64,000 nt of DNA from Thermostichus sp047462415 (GTDB taxonomy: Bacteria; Cyanobacteriota; Cyanobacteriia; Thermostichales; Thermostichaceae): contig NZ_JANSJE010000013.1 of the NCBI RefSeq assembly GCF_047462415.1, forward strand, positions 1 through 64,000, written 5' to 3'. Both the position numbers and the translations under genes were made by a program. Positions 17,889 to 26,528 of this stretch are shown here, piece after piece. Under the pieces are notes generated by a model. It was not told the origin of the DNA, searched no databases, and worked only from the letters and a program-made list of their open reading frames with translations. Positions within the stretch are counted from its first letter, which is position 1. Each line of letters opens with the position of its first letter.

Positions 17889-19739
17889 TTGCCGCATGCC
17901 GGCGGGAAGGGTAAAAAGGGATCCACCAAGGGAAAAACCGTGCCACAGGGCTTCGGGCGAGGAAAAAGCGACCGGCAGACGGCTGGGCCAAAGGGCCTAG
18001 GACGAGGCTCCGCTCTACCCCCCTGCCCTTCCCCGGAGGCGACCCTGGCGCTGGCCGAGCGCCACCGACAAGCAGGGGATCTGGAGACGGCACTGCACCT
18101 CTGCCGGCAGCTTACCCGGGCCCATCCCCACCTGTTCGCCGCCCAGGCGTTGCTGGGATCCCTCTATCTGCAGATGGGGGATCCCTGCCAAGCCCTGACC
18201 CCCCTGCAATTGGCTTTGCATCTGAGAAGGGACTGGGTGCCAGCCTGGCAGGAGCTGGGCGATGCCTGGATGCTACTGGGCAACCCGGAGGAGGCGGCGC
18301 GCGCCTATGAACAGGGCTTGGCTTTTGCTCCTGCCGATGGGCAACTGCTCTTGCGGTTGGGCAGTTGTTGGCTGGCTTTGGGGAAACGGGAGCAGGCGAT
18401 TGCGGTGCTGCGCCAGGCCGCAGCAGCCCAGCCTCCCCAAGTTTATGCTTTGGCGGCTTTGGGGAACGCCCTCCTGTTCGACAACCAGCTTGGGGAAGCG
18501 GAAGCCTGGTTTCGCCGCGCTCTCGCCCTGGCGCCGCAGGAGGGGCGGATTCTCGTCAACCTCGGCCACTGCCTGCACCTACAAGACCGCCTAGAGGAGG
18601 CCGCCGACTGTCTGCGACAGGCCATCCCGCTGCTGCCGGAGGAGGCGCAGCCCCACAACAACCTGGGCACCGTCCTGCAAGAGCAAAACCAACTCGAGGC
18701 CGCTATTGAGGCTTATCGGCGCGGCCTGCAGTTGGCCCCCGACTGGCCGGAGATCCATTACAACCTGGGCACGGCCTTGCTCACCCTGGGCCGCTATGAG
18801 GAGGGGTGGCGGGAGTACGAATGGCGGCTGCAGCGACAAGGGGCAGCCTATCCGCGCTTCCTCTCGCCCCTGTGGCCGGGATCCCCTCTGGGCCAGCAGA
18901 CGCTGCTGATCTACGCCGAACAAGGGCTGGGGGACACGATTCAGTTTGTGCGCTACCTGCCGCTCTTGGCCGCCGCCCATCCTGCAGCCCAAATTTTCTT
19001 CCGCTGTCAGGGATCCCTCGTCGAGCTGGTGCAAGCCGCCTTCCCCCAGGTACAGGTTATCTCGGAGAGGGATCCCTTGCCCTCTTTCGACCAGCACCTG
19101 CCCTTGCTCAGCCTGCCCCACCGCCTGGGCACCACGCTGGAGACAATTCCCGCCCGCATCCCCTATCTGACCTGTCCCGATGGGAGCTCGGCCTGGCCGG
19201 AAGATTGGCCAGAGCTTCCCCCGCGAAAACTGAAGGTGGGACTGGTATGGGCCAGTGGCCGCCGCGCCAACCCTGAGCTAAACCGCGTGCAAAGGCTGAA
19301 AAGTTGTCCTTTGGACTTGCTGCTCCGGGAATTGCCAACGTCCGCCATCCAGTGGGTCAGCCTACAGGTGGGGGAAGATCTAAGCCCAGTGGGATCCCTC
19401 CTGGAACAGCACCAGGTGATGGAGTTGGGATCCCGTTTTCGCCATTTTGTCGATACAGCCGCAGCCGTTGCCCAGTTGGATCTGGTGATCAGCGTCGATA
19501 CAGCCGTTGCTCATTTGGCCGGCGCGATGGGCAAGCCGGTGTGGGTGCTGTTGCCCTTTGCCGCCGATTGGCGCTGGCTCCTCCAGCGGCAAGACAGCCC
19601 CTGGTACCCTGAGACAATGCGCCTGTTTCGGCAAAACACACCAGGAGACTGGGTTGGCGTGTTGCGGCAGGTGCGGGTCGCCCTCGAAGAGACGCTGTCA
19701 GGGATCCCTTCTCAAAACCCCACCTATTCCTCGCCCTGA
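17889..19739 (+). CDS. TPR protein with C-terminal glycosyltransferase-like domain
   Basis: 616 residues. After a basic, low-complexity start come about seven tetratricopeptide repeats (residues 52-315; for example LGNPEEAARAYEQGLAFAPA, QLEAAIEAYRRGLQLAPDWP), then a two-lobed region (about 330-600) with TLLIYAEQGLGDTIQFVRYL and VAQLDLVISVDTAVAHLAGA. That combination matches bacterial TPR proteins with a glycosyltransferase-family-9/41-like fold, probably sugar transfer to protein or polysaccharide. The start is uncertain: TTG at 17889 is the longest, GTG at 17940 also fits, and the first repeat starts only at about residue 52. Its end overlaps the convergent rpaB gene by 16 bp. Confidence 0.83.
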   Translation: MPHAGGKGKKGSTKGKTVPQGFGRGKSDRQTAGPKGLGRGSALPPCPSPEATLALAERHRQAGDLETALHLCRQLTRAHPHLFAAQALLGSLYLQMGDPCQALTPLQLALHLRRDWVPAWQELGDAWMLLGNPEEAARAYEQGLAFAPADGQLLLRLGSCWLALGKREQAIAVLRQAAAAQPPQVYALAALGNALLFDNQLGEAEAWFRRALALAPQEGRILVNLGHCLHLQDRLEEAADCLRQAIPLLPEEAQPHNNLGTVLQEQNQLEAAIEAYRRGLQLAPDWPEIHYNLGTALLTLGRYEEGWREYEWRLQRQGAAYPRFLSPLWPGSPLGQQTLLIYAEQGLGDTIQFVRYLPLLAAAHPAAQIFFRCQGSLVELVQAAFPQVQVISERDPLPSFDQHLPLLSLPHRLGTTLETIPARIPYLTCPDGSSAWPEDWPELPPRKLKVGLVWASGRRANPELNRVQRLKSCPLDLLLRELPTSAIQWVSLQVGEDLSPVGSLLEQHQVMELGSRFRHFVDTAAAVAQLDLVISVDTAVAHLAGAMGKPVWVLLPFAADWRWLLQRQDSPWYPETMRLFRQNTPGDWVGVLRQVRVALEETLSGIPSQNPTYSSP

Positions 19740-20452
19740 ACGATGCGCTGAAACAAATAGCCGGTGCCGCGGGCCGTCAGGATCAGCTCTGGATTGCTGG
19801 GGTCATCTTCCAGCTTGGCCCGCAGCCGCGAAATGTGGACATCCACCACCCGCGTATCCACATGGCGCTCCGGGGTATAGCCCCACACCTCCTGCAAAAT
19901 CTCGGAGCGGGAAAACGGCTCCCCCGAGCGGCTGACCAACAGCTCCAGCAGACTGAACTCCATCCCGGTCAGGCGGATGCGCTCGTCCCGTTTATAGACC
20001 TGCCGCTTGTTGGTATCGATGCGGATATCCCCCACCTGAATCACTCCAGAACTGGGGATCCCCTCGTGGCTTGCCCGCGCCACCCGTCGCAGCACCGAGC
20101 GAATGCGGGCTTCCAGTTCCTTGGGCGAAAAGGGCTTGACCACATAGTCGTCTGCCCCCAGCTCCAACCCCGTGATGCGGTCGGCCACATCCCCCAACGC
20201 CGTCAGCATGATGATCGGAATGTCGGATTCCTTGCGCAACTCCTGGCAAACTCCATAGCCATCCAGCTTTGGCATCATCACATCCAGCACCACCAGGTCG
20301 GGATCCTGCTTGTGGAAAACCTCCAGCGCCTCCTCGCCATCCGAAGCCGTAACCACGTCGTACCCGATCATGGACAGACGGGTTTCCAAAATGCGTCGAA
20401 TGCTAGCCTCGTCGTCGACCACCAGAATCCGTTCCTTACGCTGTGCTTCCAC
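19724..20452 (-). CDS. Two-component response regulator RpaB (OmpR family, Ycf27)
   Basis: The essential cyanobacterial regulator that controls photosystem and high-light genes through HLR1 sites, partnered by NblS. 242 residues: receiver domain with DDE acidic pocket (VVDDEAS), phospho-Asp in DLVVLDVMMPKLDG (about residue 57) and Lys in VVKPFSPKE, then a winged helix with EFSLLELLVSRSGEPFSR and RHVDTRVVDVHISRLRAKLE. The sequence is nearly identical in pattern to Synechocystis RpaB. The start is GTG at 20452, with AGGAG about 10 bases upstream; the longer upstream frame looks non-coding. Confidence 0.96.
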   Translation of the reverse strand: MEAQRKERILVVDDEASIRRILETRLSMIGYDVVTASDGEEALEVFHKQDPDLVVLDVMMPKLDGYGVCQELRKESDIPIIMLTALGDVADRITGLELGADDYVVKPFSPKELEARIRSVLRRVARASHEGIPSSGVIQVGDIRIDTNKRQVYKRDERIRLTGMEFSLLELLVSRSGEPFSRSEILQEVWGYTPERHVDTRVVDVHISRLRAKLEDDPSNPELILTARGTGYLFQRIVQGEE

Positions 20453-20957
20453 GGTGCCGCAACTCCTGAACTTCTCAATAAAAAAGATTAGAAAAATTGA
20501 GGCAAGCGCTAAATTGGGGTGAGCAGATGCAATGGGGCCGATCTGGAATGGATGGGTTTGCCCAGGGAATTTCAGACCCCCCAACTCCTCGTCTGTTGGC
20601 GGCCAAAGCCGCACCTCAAGGATGCAGCCCTGGGAAACAGACACAGAACAGCAGGCTCTTTGGCCACCGGACTCGATCTTAAAGTTCTAAACTTTGTCCA
20701 GCAGCACAGGCGTGGCCCCCTGACAAACCCTTGCGGTTGACCCCTGCCAAACCTGAGAAACCTTCGTAAGAAGTTACTTTCTACTCCTTAATTTATCATC
20801 CAGAAACGGCTGCTACCCCACCTTGACGCTCTATTCTGCGGCAATTTAGCCCAACTTGATACATACCTTCACAACTTCTTCAGGTTGCGACAAGGGCTGC
20901 GCTGGGTCGGAATGACTCGAATGGCTATTCGGCAGAAAAAGTGGCTGCCGCCACTCC
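20453..20957. other. Non-coding interval between rpaB and recO
   Basis: 505 bp that should hold the rpaB promoter and leader and the end of the recO transcript. An AT-rich patch (about 20466-20500) lies just before rpaB and another at about 20770-20805. I looked for the HLR1 direct repeat expected for RpaB autoregulation and found only a half-like GTTACTTT near 20771; no site is claimed. Confidence 0.6.
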
Positions 20958-21764
20958 CTAGCCGTTGGCAGTGGGAAGAGTATAGCAACTGTCCAGCAGG
21001 CCAGCGGAACGGATTTCGCGGTCGGCGTGATGCTCCAAAACGCGCCGCAACAGACGTTCTGCCTCCAGCCAAGCCGCCAAGGGCAGCGAATCTTCGGCCA
21101 GGGGCAAAGTTGGACTGGGCAGGGATCCCAAAGCTTGCAGGACGGAACTGGAGACCCAGACAATTGGGCTGGGCCGCTGCGCCACCCGGCAAGGATCGCA
21201 GACCAAGCCGCCCAATTGCGGGCTGAAAAAAACGTTATCGACCAACCCCCCCCCGCAGAAGTGACAGGCTTGCACCTGGGGAGCGAACCCTGCCAACGCC
21301 AGGAGGTGATACAGCCCATGGATGAGCAAAGGCAAAACGGCCCGCTCCGAAGCGGCCCGTTCGATGCGTTGCAAGTGTTCCACCAACACCACAAACAGCT
21401 CTTCCTGGGCTTGGTCGGGCAAGGCCAGTAGCAAGGCCACCTCCGCCAGGTACTGGGCCGCCGTGAGATGGGCCAAGCTGCGGCCAAGACGAGGAAAAGT
21501 CTGGAGAGTTTCCACCTGGACAATGCGCTGCAGACGTTGGCAGGCCTCCGTCTGGGCAGACCAGCGCCCCCGCGCGATCAGCAGCTCGTTGATGACAAAG
21601 GGCTCCATTCGCCCTCCCCACTTGGAAGGCTGCTTACGGGATCCCTTGGCCACCGCGCGGATCAAGCCTTGCTCGCGGGTCAAGATGGTTATGATCCGAT
21701 CCGACTCGCCCAGCGGGATCCCCTTTAGGTTGATGCCCGTCACCCGATAGGTGCGCCCACTCAT
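20958..21764 (-). CDS. DNA repair protein RecO
   Basis: RecO helps RecA displace SSB in recombinational repair. 268 residues with the OB-fold start TYRVTGINLKGIPLGESDRIITILTREQG (given here as two halves: GINLKGIPLGESDRI and ILTREQGLIRAVAKG), a helical middle, and a zinc site CHFCGGG...CDPC in the C-terminal half. ATG at 21764 overlaps the deoC stop (ATGA), so recO is translationally coupled to deoC. The pairing with deoC and with the RecA-loading gene dprA elsewhere in the window is noted, but no shared regulation is visible. Confidence 0.93.
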   Translation of the reverse strand: MSGRTYRVTGINLKGIPLGESDRIITILTREQGLIRAVAKGSRKQPSKWGGRMEPFVINELLIARGRWSAQTEACQRLQRIVQVETLQTFPRLGRSLAHLTAAQYLAEVALLLALPDQAQEELFVVLVEHLQRIERAASERAVLPLLIHGLYHLLALAGFAPQVQACHFCGGGLVDNVFFSPQLGGLVCDPCRVAQRPSPIVWVSSSVLQALGSLPSPTLPLAEDSLPLAAWLEAERLLRRVLEHHADREIRSAGLLDSCYTLPTANG

Positions 21765-22456
21765 GCGGTTCCTCTGGCTTGCAGCTCTTGCATGAGCTCC
21801 AGCCCCCAAGAGGTGCCGATGCGGCTGGCCCCTGCTTGGATCATGGCCTCTGCTTGAGCCAGCGTGCGAATGCCGCCCGAAGCTTTCACCCCCACTTTAC
21901 CCCGGCTGAGCTGCCACAACAGTTGCACATCTGCCGGCGTCGCCCCGCCCATCCAGCCGGTGGAGGTCATCAGAAAAGCTGCCCCCGCATCGATGCAAAT
22001 CTCCCCGGCCAGCTTTTTCTCTGCCTCGGTCAAGAGGGCCGTTTCCAAAATGGCCTTGACGCAAACCCCCGTTTCTTCCACCAGTTGGGCAATCTCGGCA
22101 TGGAGGCGATCCAGCTCCCCCGCCTTGAGCCAGGCCAAGTTGATGCGGACATCCAGCTCCCGGCACCCCTGCTCCACCGCCAGTTGAGCCTCATAGAGCT
22201 TAGCCTCCGCAGTGGTGGTGCCCAAGGGAAACCCCACCACCGTGCTTACCTTGACCGGGGATCCATGCAGCCGCTCCACCACCCGCGGCACGTAACAAGG
22301 TGGTACGCAAAAAGTGGGAAAACAGTAGCGCAAGGCAATTGCGCACCCCTGCTCGATCTGTTCCGGGGTCGCCATCGGCAACAGCAGCGTGTGGTCGATG
22401 TACTCCGCCAAATTGATCGAGCTATCCGCCGCGCCCTTCCGCTCCAGAGAAAGCAT
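21761..22456 (-). CDS. Deoxyribose-phosphate aldolase DeoC
   Basis: Cleaves 2-deoxyribose 5-phosphate to acetaldehyde and glyceraldehyde 3-phosphate in deoxynucleoside breakdown. 231 residues: AEYIDHTLLLPMATPEQIEQ at the N-terminus, STVVGFPLGTTTAEAKLYEA, the ELDVRIN strand, CVKAILETALLTEAEK (conserved KxIxETxxL), and the Schiff-base lysine in GKVGVKASGGIRTLAQA. A start at GTG 22474 would add six residues; ATG 22456 preferred. recO follows with a 4-bp overlap. Confidence 0.93.
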   Translation of the reverse strand: MLSLERKGAADSSINLAEYIDHTLLLPMATPEQIEQGCAIALRYCFPTFCVPPCYVPRVVERLHGSPVKVSTVVGFPLGTTTAEAKLYEAQLAVEQGCRELDVRINLAWLKAGELDRLHAEIAQLVEETGVCVKAILETALLTEAEKKLAGEICIDAGAAFLMTSTGWMGGATPADVQLLWQLSRGKVGVKASGGIRTLAQAEAMIQAGASRIGTSWGLELMQELQARGTA

Positions 22457-22581
22457 GGGTCGAGCCCCCAGCACCCTTCTCTACTTTAGCCCCAGTTTTC
22501 GCCCGCAGGGAGCCGCAAAGGTGGCCGAGCCTTATCGGTGTACCACCGCCCGATCGCCAGCCTTGATTGACCTGCCGCGTG

Positions 22582-23058
22582 CTAGGCACAAATGCGGGGC
22601 AAAGGTGCGGGCGCCGAGGTCACCTGCAGCAATCGGGGAATACGGCTGCTGTCGTAGATGCGAAATTCTTTTTCCAAGATGGCTTTTTCGTCGCGCACCG
22701 CCTGGTTCAAAACGATGGATCCCTGCGGATCGGAGATGGAACGGTGGAAAGTGCCGGGGGGAATGCGCAAAATACCTCGATTGGCTTCCAAGCGCACAAT
22801 GTGGAAGGGATCCCGCCAGCTAAAATTCACCAAATAAAACGTCCGCCCGCCCCACAGAGCCAACAAGTTGTCCTCTTGGTGGGGATGCATGTAAAACTGC
22901 CAATAGCCTTGAGGATTGTCGGGGGGACTGATGGCCGGCCCATCATGATAAACCAAGTCGCGGGCGTTGGATTGGGCAACTGTGATGTCGAAAAAACGTA
23001 CGCCGGGGGTATCTCGAAATTGATGAAAAGGCAGCAGGGCAAACATGGAGCTCGCCAT
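22582..23058 (-). CDS. Cupin-like protein, divergent from a LysR regulator
   Basis: 158 residues with a single double-stranded beta-helix outline: DNPQGYWQFYMHPHQEDNLL, GRTFYLVNF, then GILRIPPGTFHRSISDPQGS and VLNQAVRDE. Histidines in MHPHQED and GTFHRS could form a metal site. The call is a cupin fold of unknown substrate; a relation to sugar-nucleotide epimerases or to cupin oxygenases cannot be settled. ATG at 23058 was chosen, with ATG at 23046 as alternative. The divergent promoter region shared with the LysR-type gene, with a 9-bp inverted repeat, suggests this gene is the regulator's target. Confidence 0.65.
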   Translation of the reverse strand: MASSMFALLPFHQFRDTPGVRFFDITVAQSNARDLVYHDGPAISPPDNPQGYWQFYMHPHQEDNLLALWGGRTFYLVNFSWRDPFHIVRLEANRGILRIPPGTFHRSISDPQGSIVLNQAVRDEKAILEKEFRIYDSSRIPRLLQVTSAPAPLPRICA

Positions 23059-23095
23059 GGGAACACCTGACCAACGACAGAGAGAAAAACAGGTT

Positions 23096-23128
23096 TTCAC
23101 ACTGTTTCGTGCTGTTTCGCAGTGTGAA
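23096..23128. promoter_or_regulatory. Perfect 9-bp inverted repeat between cupin and LysR genes (operator candidate)
   Basis: TTCACACTG (23096-23104) and CAGTGTGAA (23120-23128) are exact reverse complements separated by 15 bp. CTGTTTCG is present twice inside the spacer. Dyads with this spacing in a divergent LysR promoter are typical of the regulator's own binding site. Confidence 0.6.
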
Positions 23129-23221
23129 GATGGAGTTATGTCGTCAGTTTAGTCAGGCCCAGCAGAGGGTTCAAATCTGAGATAGCATCACATCTATGCG
23201 CAGATCGAATAGATGGGATCC

Positions 23222-24127
23222 ATGAACATCTCACAACTGCGAACTCTGGTGGCTGTGGTGGAGCGGGGGAATTTCAGCGATGCCGCCCTGCAATTGCAGA
23301 TTTCCCAGTCGGCGGTGAGCCGGGCCATCGCCAGCCTAGAGGAAGAATTGGGGGTGTCTGTGTTGGTGCGCGGTCGCTTTGGGGCCCGCCTAACGCCGGT
23401 GGGGGAGCGACTAATGCGCCATGTCCGCAAGATGCTGCAACTGTGGGAACAAATGGAGTATGAAGCCAACCTGGAAAAAGGGTTGCGGGGGGGAAATGTG
23501 CGGGTTGCCGCTTTTCGCAGTGCTGCAACCCATTTGCTGCCGCCGGTGATTGCCCGCTTCCGCCAACAATTTCCGCAGGTTGCCGTCACCCTTACAGAAG
23601 AAGATCCGGCCACAGTGGAACATCTGCTGCGCTCAGGCCAGGTGGATATTGGCCTATTGCCCTTGCCGCGGGCTGCTGAGGATCTGCAGACGTGGGAGAT
23701 CGCCCGCGACGAGTTCATTTTGTTGGTTCCGCTGAGTTTTGGGCCCCTGCCGGAAACCCTCACTTGGGAGGATCTTTCCCGCTTTTCTTACATTCTCTAC
23801 AACTACGCCGAATGCACCACGGCGGTGCGCAACCACTGGGAAGCGGCCCACCAAACCCTCAAGGTGGCCTACTTGGTGAAGGAAGACTCCACCATTGTGA
23901 ACATGGTGGCGCAGGGTCTGGGGGCTGCTATTTTGCCCCGCTTGGCTGCCCTCCCCATTCCCGCAGGGATCCAGATCCGCCGCTTGCCCATCCCCCTGGA
24001 GCGGGTGATCGGGGCTGCCATCCTGGCCTCGGCGCTGCATCCGCCGGCAGTCTTTGCCTTCCTGGAAGCCTTACGGGGAAACCCGTCCCAGTTGCCGGGT
24101 GGAGAGCTGGCCTTAAACTCCTCTTAA
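23222..24127 (+). CDS. LysR-type transcriptional regulator
   Basis: 301 residues. N-terminal helix-turn-helix MNISQLRTLVAVVERGNFSD, with AALQLQISQSAVSRAIASLE as recognition region, a linker helix, and a two-lobed effector domain (residues 90-295) with EEDPATVEHLLRSGQVDIGL and VNMVAQGLGAAILPRLAALP. Two starts are possible, ATG at 23213 or 23222; the second is used because LysR proteins usually start a few residues before the helix. Divergent from the cupin gene, which it probably controls. The effector is unknown; general appearance is nearer CysB/CbbR-like carbon or nitrogen regulators only in the broad sense. Confidence 0.9.
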   Translation: MNISQLRTLVAVVERGNFSDAALQLQISQSAVSRAIASLEEELGVSVLVRGRFGARLTPVGERLMRHVRKMLQLWEQMEYEANLEKGLRGGNVRVAAFRSAATHLLPPVIARFRQQFPQVAVTLTEEDPATVEHLLRSGQVDIGLLPLPRAAEDLQTWEIARDEFILLVPLSFGPLPETLTWEDLSRFSYILYNYAECTTAVRNHWEAAHQTLKVAYLVKEDSTIVNMVAQGLGAAILPRLAALPIPAGIQIRRLPIPLERVIGAAILASALHPPAVFAFLEALRGNPSQLPGGELALNSS

Positions 24128-24197
24128 AATCCTGTTCCCAGGTAACTGCTAGCATGAGGCCAACTTCACTCCCACCCCATCGGAAAGGAAGGCCTCT

Positions 24198-25385
24198 ATG
24201 AACTGGCTGACGCTGCTTGGGCTACTTTGTCTTCCCGGCTCTCTGTTTTCATTTTTTGAGTATTTGCGCTCCCAGAGGTTGGTTCAGCAGCTCTCTGCAA
24301 CTCGGTTGCTCAAGGTAGCCGAGCTTCGCAATCTCGGTCAGACAAGCCCAAAAGGATCGAACTTGGCCCAAGTTTACGGCAGGATTGTGTGCGATCGGCC
24401 TTTGGTATCGGAGTTTTCACGCCAGCCTTGTGTCTACTACAAGTCGGAGATCACTTGGGAGTATGACGAAGCCGAGTGCTATCGAAAGTATTTGAATAGC
24501 GAAGGCGATGTCGCCTACAGGGAACGGATCAGCGAAGGCGAATACCAGAACGCTCTGCGCTTGGGATCTCGGGCAAAATCCTATCCGGGGGGAATGACCG
24601 GAAAAAGGCCCGGCTTGGGCTACTCTGACTCCGGTTCTTTCCAGAAAAGGGTGGATCCCGGCTACTCTGATTCTTTCCAACAAAAGCCCGGCTCTGGCTA
24701 CTTCAGCGCAGCCTCCTTTCAGCAAAAACCCGGCTCTGGCTACCCCCCTTCGGACTTTTTCCAGAAAAAGCCTGGTTACTCCGATTACCCGCAAAAGCCT
24801 GGCTTCCCAGGCCATCTGGAAAAATCGCAGTTTTCTGAAGCAGGCCCTCCCCAGAAGTATTACAACAATGTGTACTACGATCCGAGCACGGGTCGGGAAT
24901 ATCTCCTTGAGAGAGAGACAGAAACAAGAACTGAGACCCTTCACTCGGTGGTTCGCCAGCTCCCTTTTTTCATCGAAGACGAAACCGGAAGGGTGAGGGT
25001 GGATCCCACAGGTGCCGAGGTAGAGGCCATGTTGGTTGTGGATGAGACTGTTTTCCCCGGAAAAGGCCCCAGCCGGTTCAACTTCGATTTCAAACGCTAC
25101 TTTTCCCGGATGAGAACAGAAAATCGCTCCACCCGCTCCTTTGTCTACAAAGAATGGGTGCTCCCGGTGGATGGGATGGCCTTTGCCATGGGGGAGGTGC
25201 GTTCTGAGGTAGGGGATCCTGTGATCCGAAAACCCCTTTCGGGAGGACGGTTCATCATCGCGCCCAAATCCGCTGAGGCCCTCTTGGAAGAGCACCGCTC
25301 CAATGCCTACGGCTTCTTGGCGGGATCCCTCGTCCTGCTGGGCATTGGCGTTTTCACCGTGCTCCACCTGCTGCAGTCCCTGTAG
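24198..25385 (+). CDS. GIDE-domain membrane protein with internal repeat insert
   Basis: 395 residues. An N-terminal helix (LTLLGLLCLPGSLFSFFEYL) and a C-terminal helix (YGFLAGSLVLLGIGVFTVLH) enclose a GIDE-type domain, the fold shared with the mitochondrial E3 ligase MUL1/MULAN but without a RING finger. Marks are VYGRIVCDRPLVSEFSRQPC at about residue 58 and VVRQLPFFIEDETGRVRVDP later. In between (about residues 125-215) sits a low-complexity insert of repeated QKPGSGY/FQKKPGYSD-type units. ATG at 24198 has a good ribosome-binding site (GGAAAGGAAGG). It lies 70 bp downstream of the LysR gene. Confidence 0.75.
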   Translation: MNWLTLLGLLCLPGSLFSFFEYLRSQRLVQQLSATRLLKVAELRNLGQTSPKGSNLAQVYGRIVCDRPLVSEFSRQPCVYYKSEITWEYDEAECYRKYLNSEGDVAYRERISEGEYQNALRLGSRAKSYPGGMTGKRPGLGYSDSGSFQKRVDPGYSDSFQQKPGSGYFSAASFQQKPGSGYPPSDFFQKKPGYSDYPQKPGFPGHLEKSQFSEAGPPQKYYNNVYYDPSTGREYLLERETETRTETLHSVVRQLPFFIEDETGRVRVDPTGAEVEAMLVVDETVFPGKGPSRFNFDFKRYFSRMRTENRSTRSFVYKEWVLPVDGMAFAMGEVRSEVGDPVIRKPLSGGRFIIAPKSAEALLEEHRSNAYGFLAGSLVLLGIGVFTVLHLLQSL

Positions 25386-25469
25386 CCCTATCGGCGATAG
25401 GCTCCCATCCTCTCTCCTCACTGTTGTAGTCATTGCTACACAACGCTGTCGCGAACGCGCCGCTTCAGC

Positions 25470-25508
25470 TCCCCTCTCCCTCTGGGAGAGGGGCTGGGGG
25501 TGAGGGGT
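25470..25508 (+). repeat. GC-rich intergenic repeat, one unit
   Basis: CCCCTCTCCC, then TCTGGGAGAGGGGCTGGGGG and TGAGGGG: one hairpin plus one variant unit of the same family as at the window start. It touches the 3' end of the alpha/beta hydrolase gene. Confidence 0.85.
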
Positions 25509-26422
25509 TAGACTATGGGATCAGGTTTCCGGCTGGGATCCCGGATCCAGTCCAAAAGCAGCGGGTTGACCAGCTCGGGGGCTTCGTCTTGGGGGCAATG
25601 GCCAACTCCTGGCAAGGGGATGAACCCCACCACGCAAGGGAACCCCGCCAGGGCCCGCCCCAGGGCAATGGGTTCCCAGGGATCCGCTTCCCCCCACAGG
25701 ATCAAGACGGGGCAGGCGAGCTGAGGCAAGAGATCTTCTGCCAAAGGCCCCTGAGAATAGCGCACAAAAGCCAAAAAGACCTCTGCCGCTCCTGGCTCCA
25801 AAGCCGGCTTGAGCAAAAGCTGGATCAGTTCCTCGGTAACGGCTTCTTTGCGTCCGTAGGCCTGGAGGAGGATGTTGCGAATGGCCTTGGGTTGAGCTAT
25901 CTGGGCGAAGAAAAAACGACCAAAGGGGGGCCACCCCAGCAGGGATTGGAGCAGAGGAGTGGTCCAGCGGCGCAGCCAGGAGATTTGCGCTCGTTTCCGC
26001 TCGTGCAGCAGCCGCAGCGAGGGATCCAACATCGCCACTCCCAAAACCTGCCCCGGATCCAGAACCGCCGCCTGCAAAGCCACAATGCAGCCAATCGAGT
26101 TGCCCACCAGATAGGCCGGCTGGCCCATCACCTCGCGCACAAAATCTGCCACCAGGGATCCCCAGGTCTCGAAGGTGTAGGGCAGAGGCGAGCCGGGCAG
26201 AGGCTTGGCGGATCCCCCAAAGCCCAACAGATCGACCGCGTACACCCGACAGTGCTGCCCCAGCTCCGGCAAATTTTTCCGCCAATGGTCGCTGCTGGCC
26301 CCAAAGCCATGGATCAGCAACACCGCCGGGCCGGCAGATCCCGACTGCTGATAGCGAATGGACTGGTCACGCCAGAGCCAGCGGTGCTCTGCAATGGGGG
26401 GTGCGGTGGGCAAAGGAAGCAT
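25508..26422 (-). CDS. Alpha/beta hydrolase
   Basis: 304 residues of the alpha/beta hydrolase fold: VLLIHGFGASSDHWRKNLPE (oxyanion HGFG), VYAVDLLGFGGSAKP, nucleophile Ser in YLVGNSIGCIVAL (about residue 125), acid Asp in ILWGEADPWEPI, and base His in PGVGHCPQDEAPELVN. ATG at 26422 was chosen; the frame upstream to 26671 is antisense to the next gene's start region. Similar proteins in cyanobacteria are annotated loosely as haloalkane-dehalogenase-like or pheophytinase-like; no substrate can be given. Confidence 0.88.
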   Translation of the reverse strand: MLPLPTAPPIAEHRWLWRDQSIRYQQSGSAGPAVLLIHGFGASSDHWRKNLPELGQHCRVYAVDLLGFGGSAKPLPGSPLPYTFETWGSLVADFVREVMGQPAYLVGNSIGCIVALQAAVLDPGQVLGVAMLDPSLRLLHERKRAQISWLRRWTTPLLQSLLGWPPFGRFFFAQIAQPKAIRNILLQAYGRKEAVTEELIQLLLKPALEPGAAEVFLAFVRYSQGPLAEDLLPQLACPVLILWGEADPWEPIALGRALAGFPCVVGFIPLPGVGHCPQDEAPELVNPLLLDWIRDPSRKPDPIV

Positions 26423-26528
26423 GGGGAGCCTCTGGCTTCGCGTCAACGTTGCGATCTTAAATCTCTTTGTAAGTTTCCGGGGGAGGCTGGGCAATACTGG
26501 CAGTTGAGGGTTTTGCGGTGGGTCGGCT

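Noticed and set aside
23161..23200. T-loop-like GGTTCAAATC suggesting a tRNA
   Set aside because: No matching T stem, anticodon arm or acceptor stem can be formed around it.
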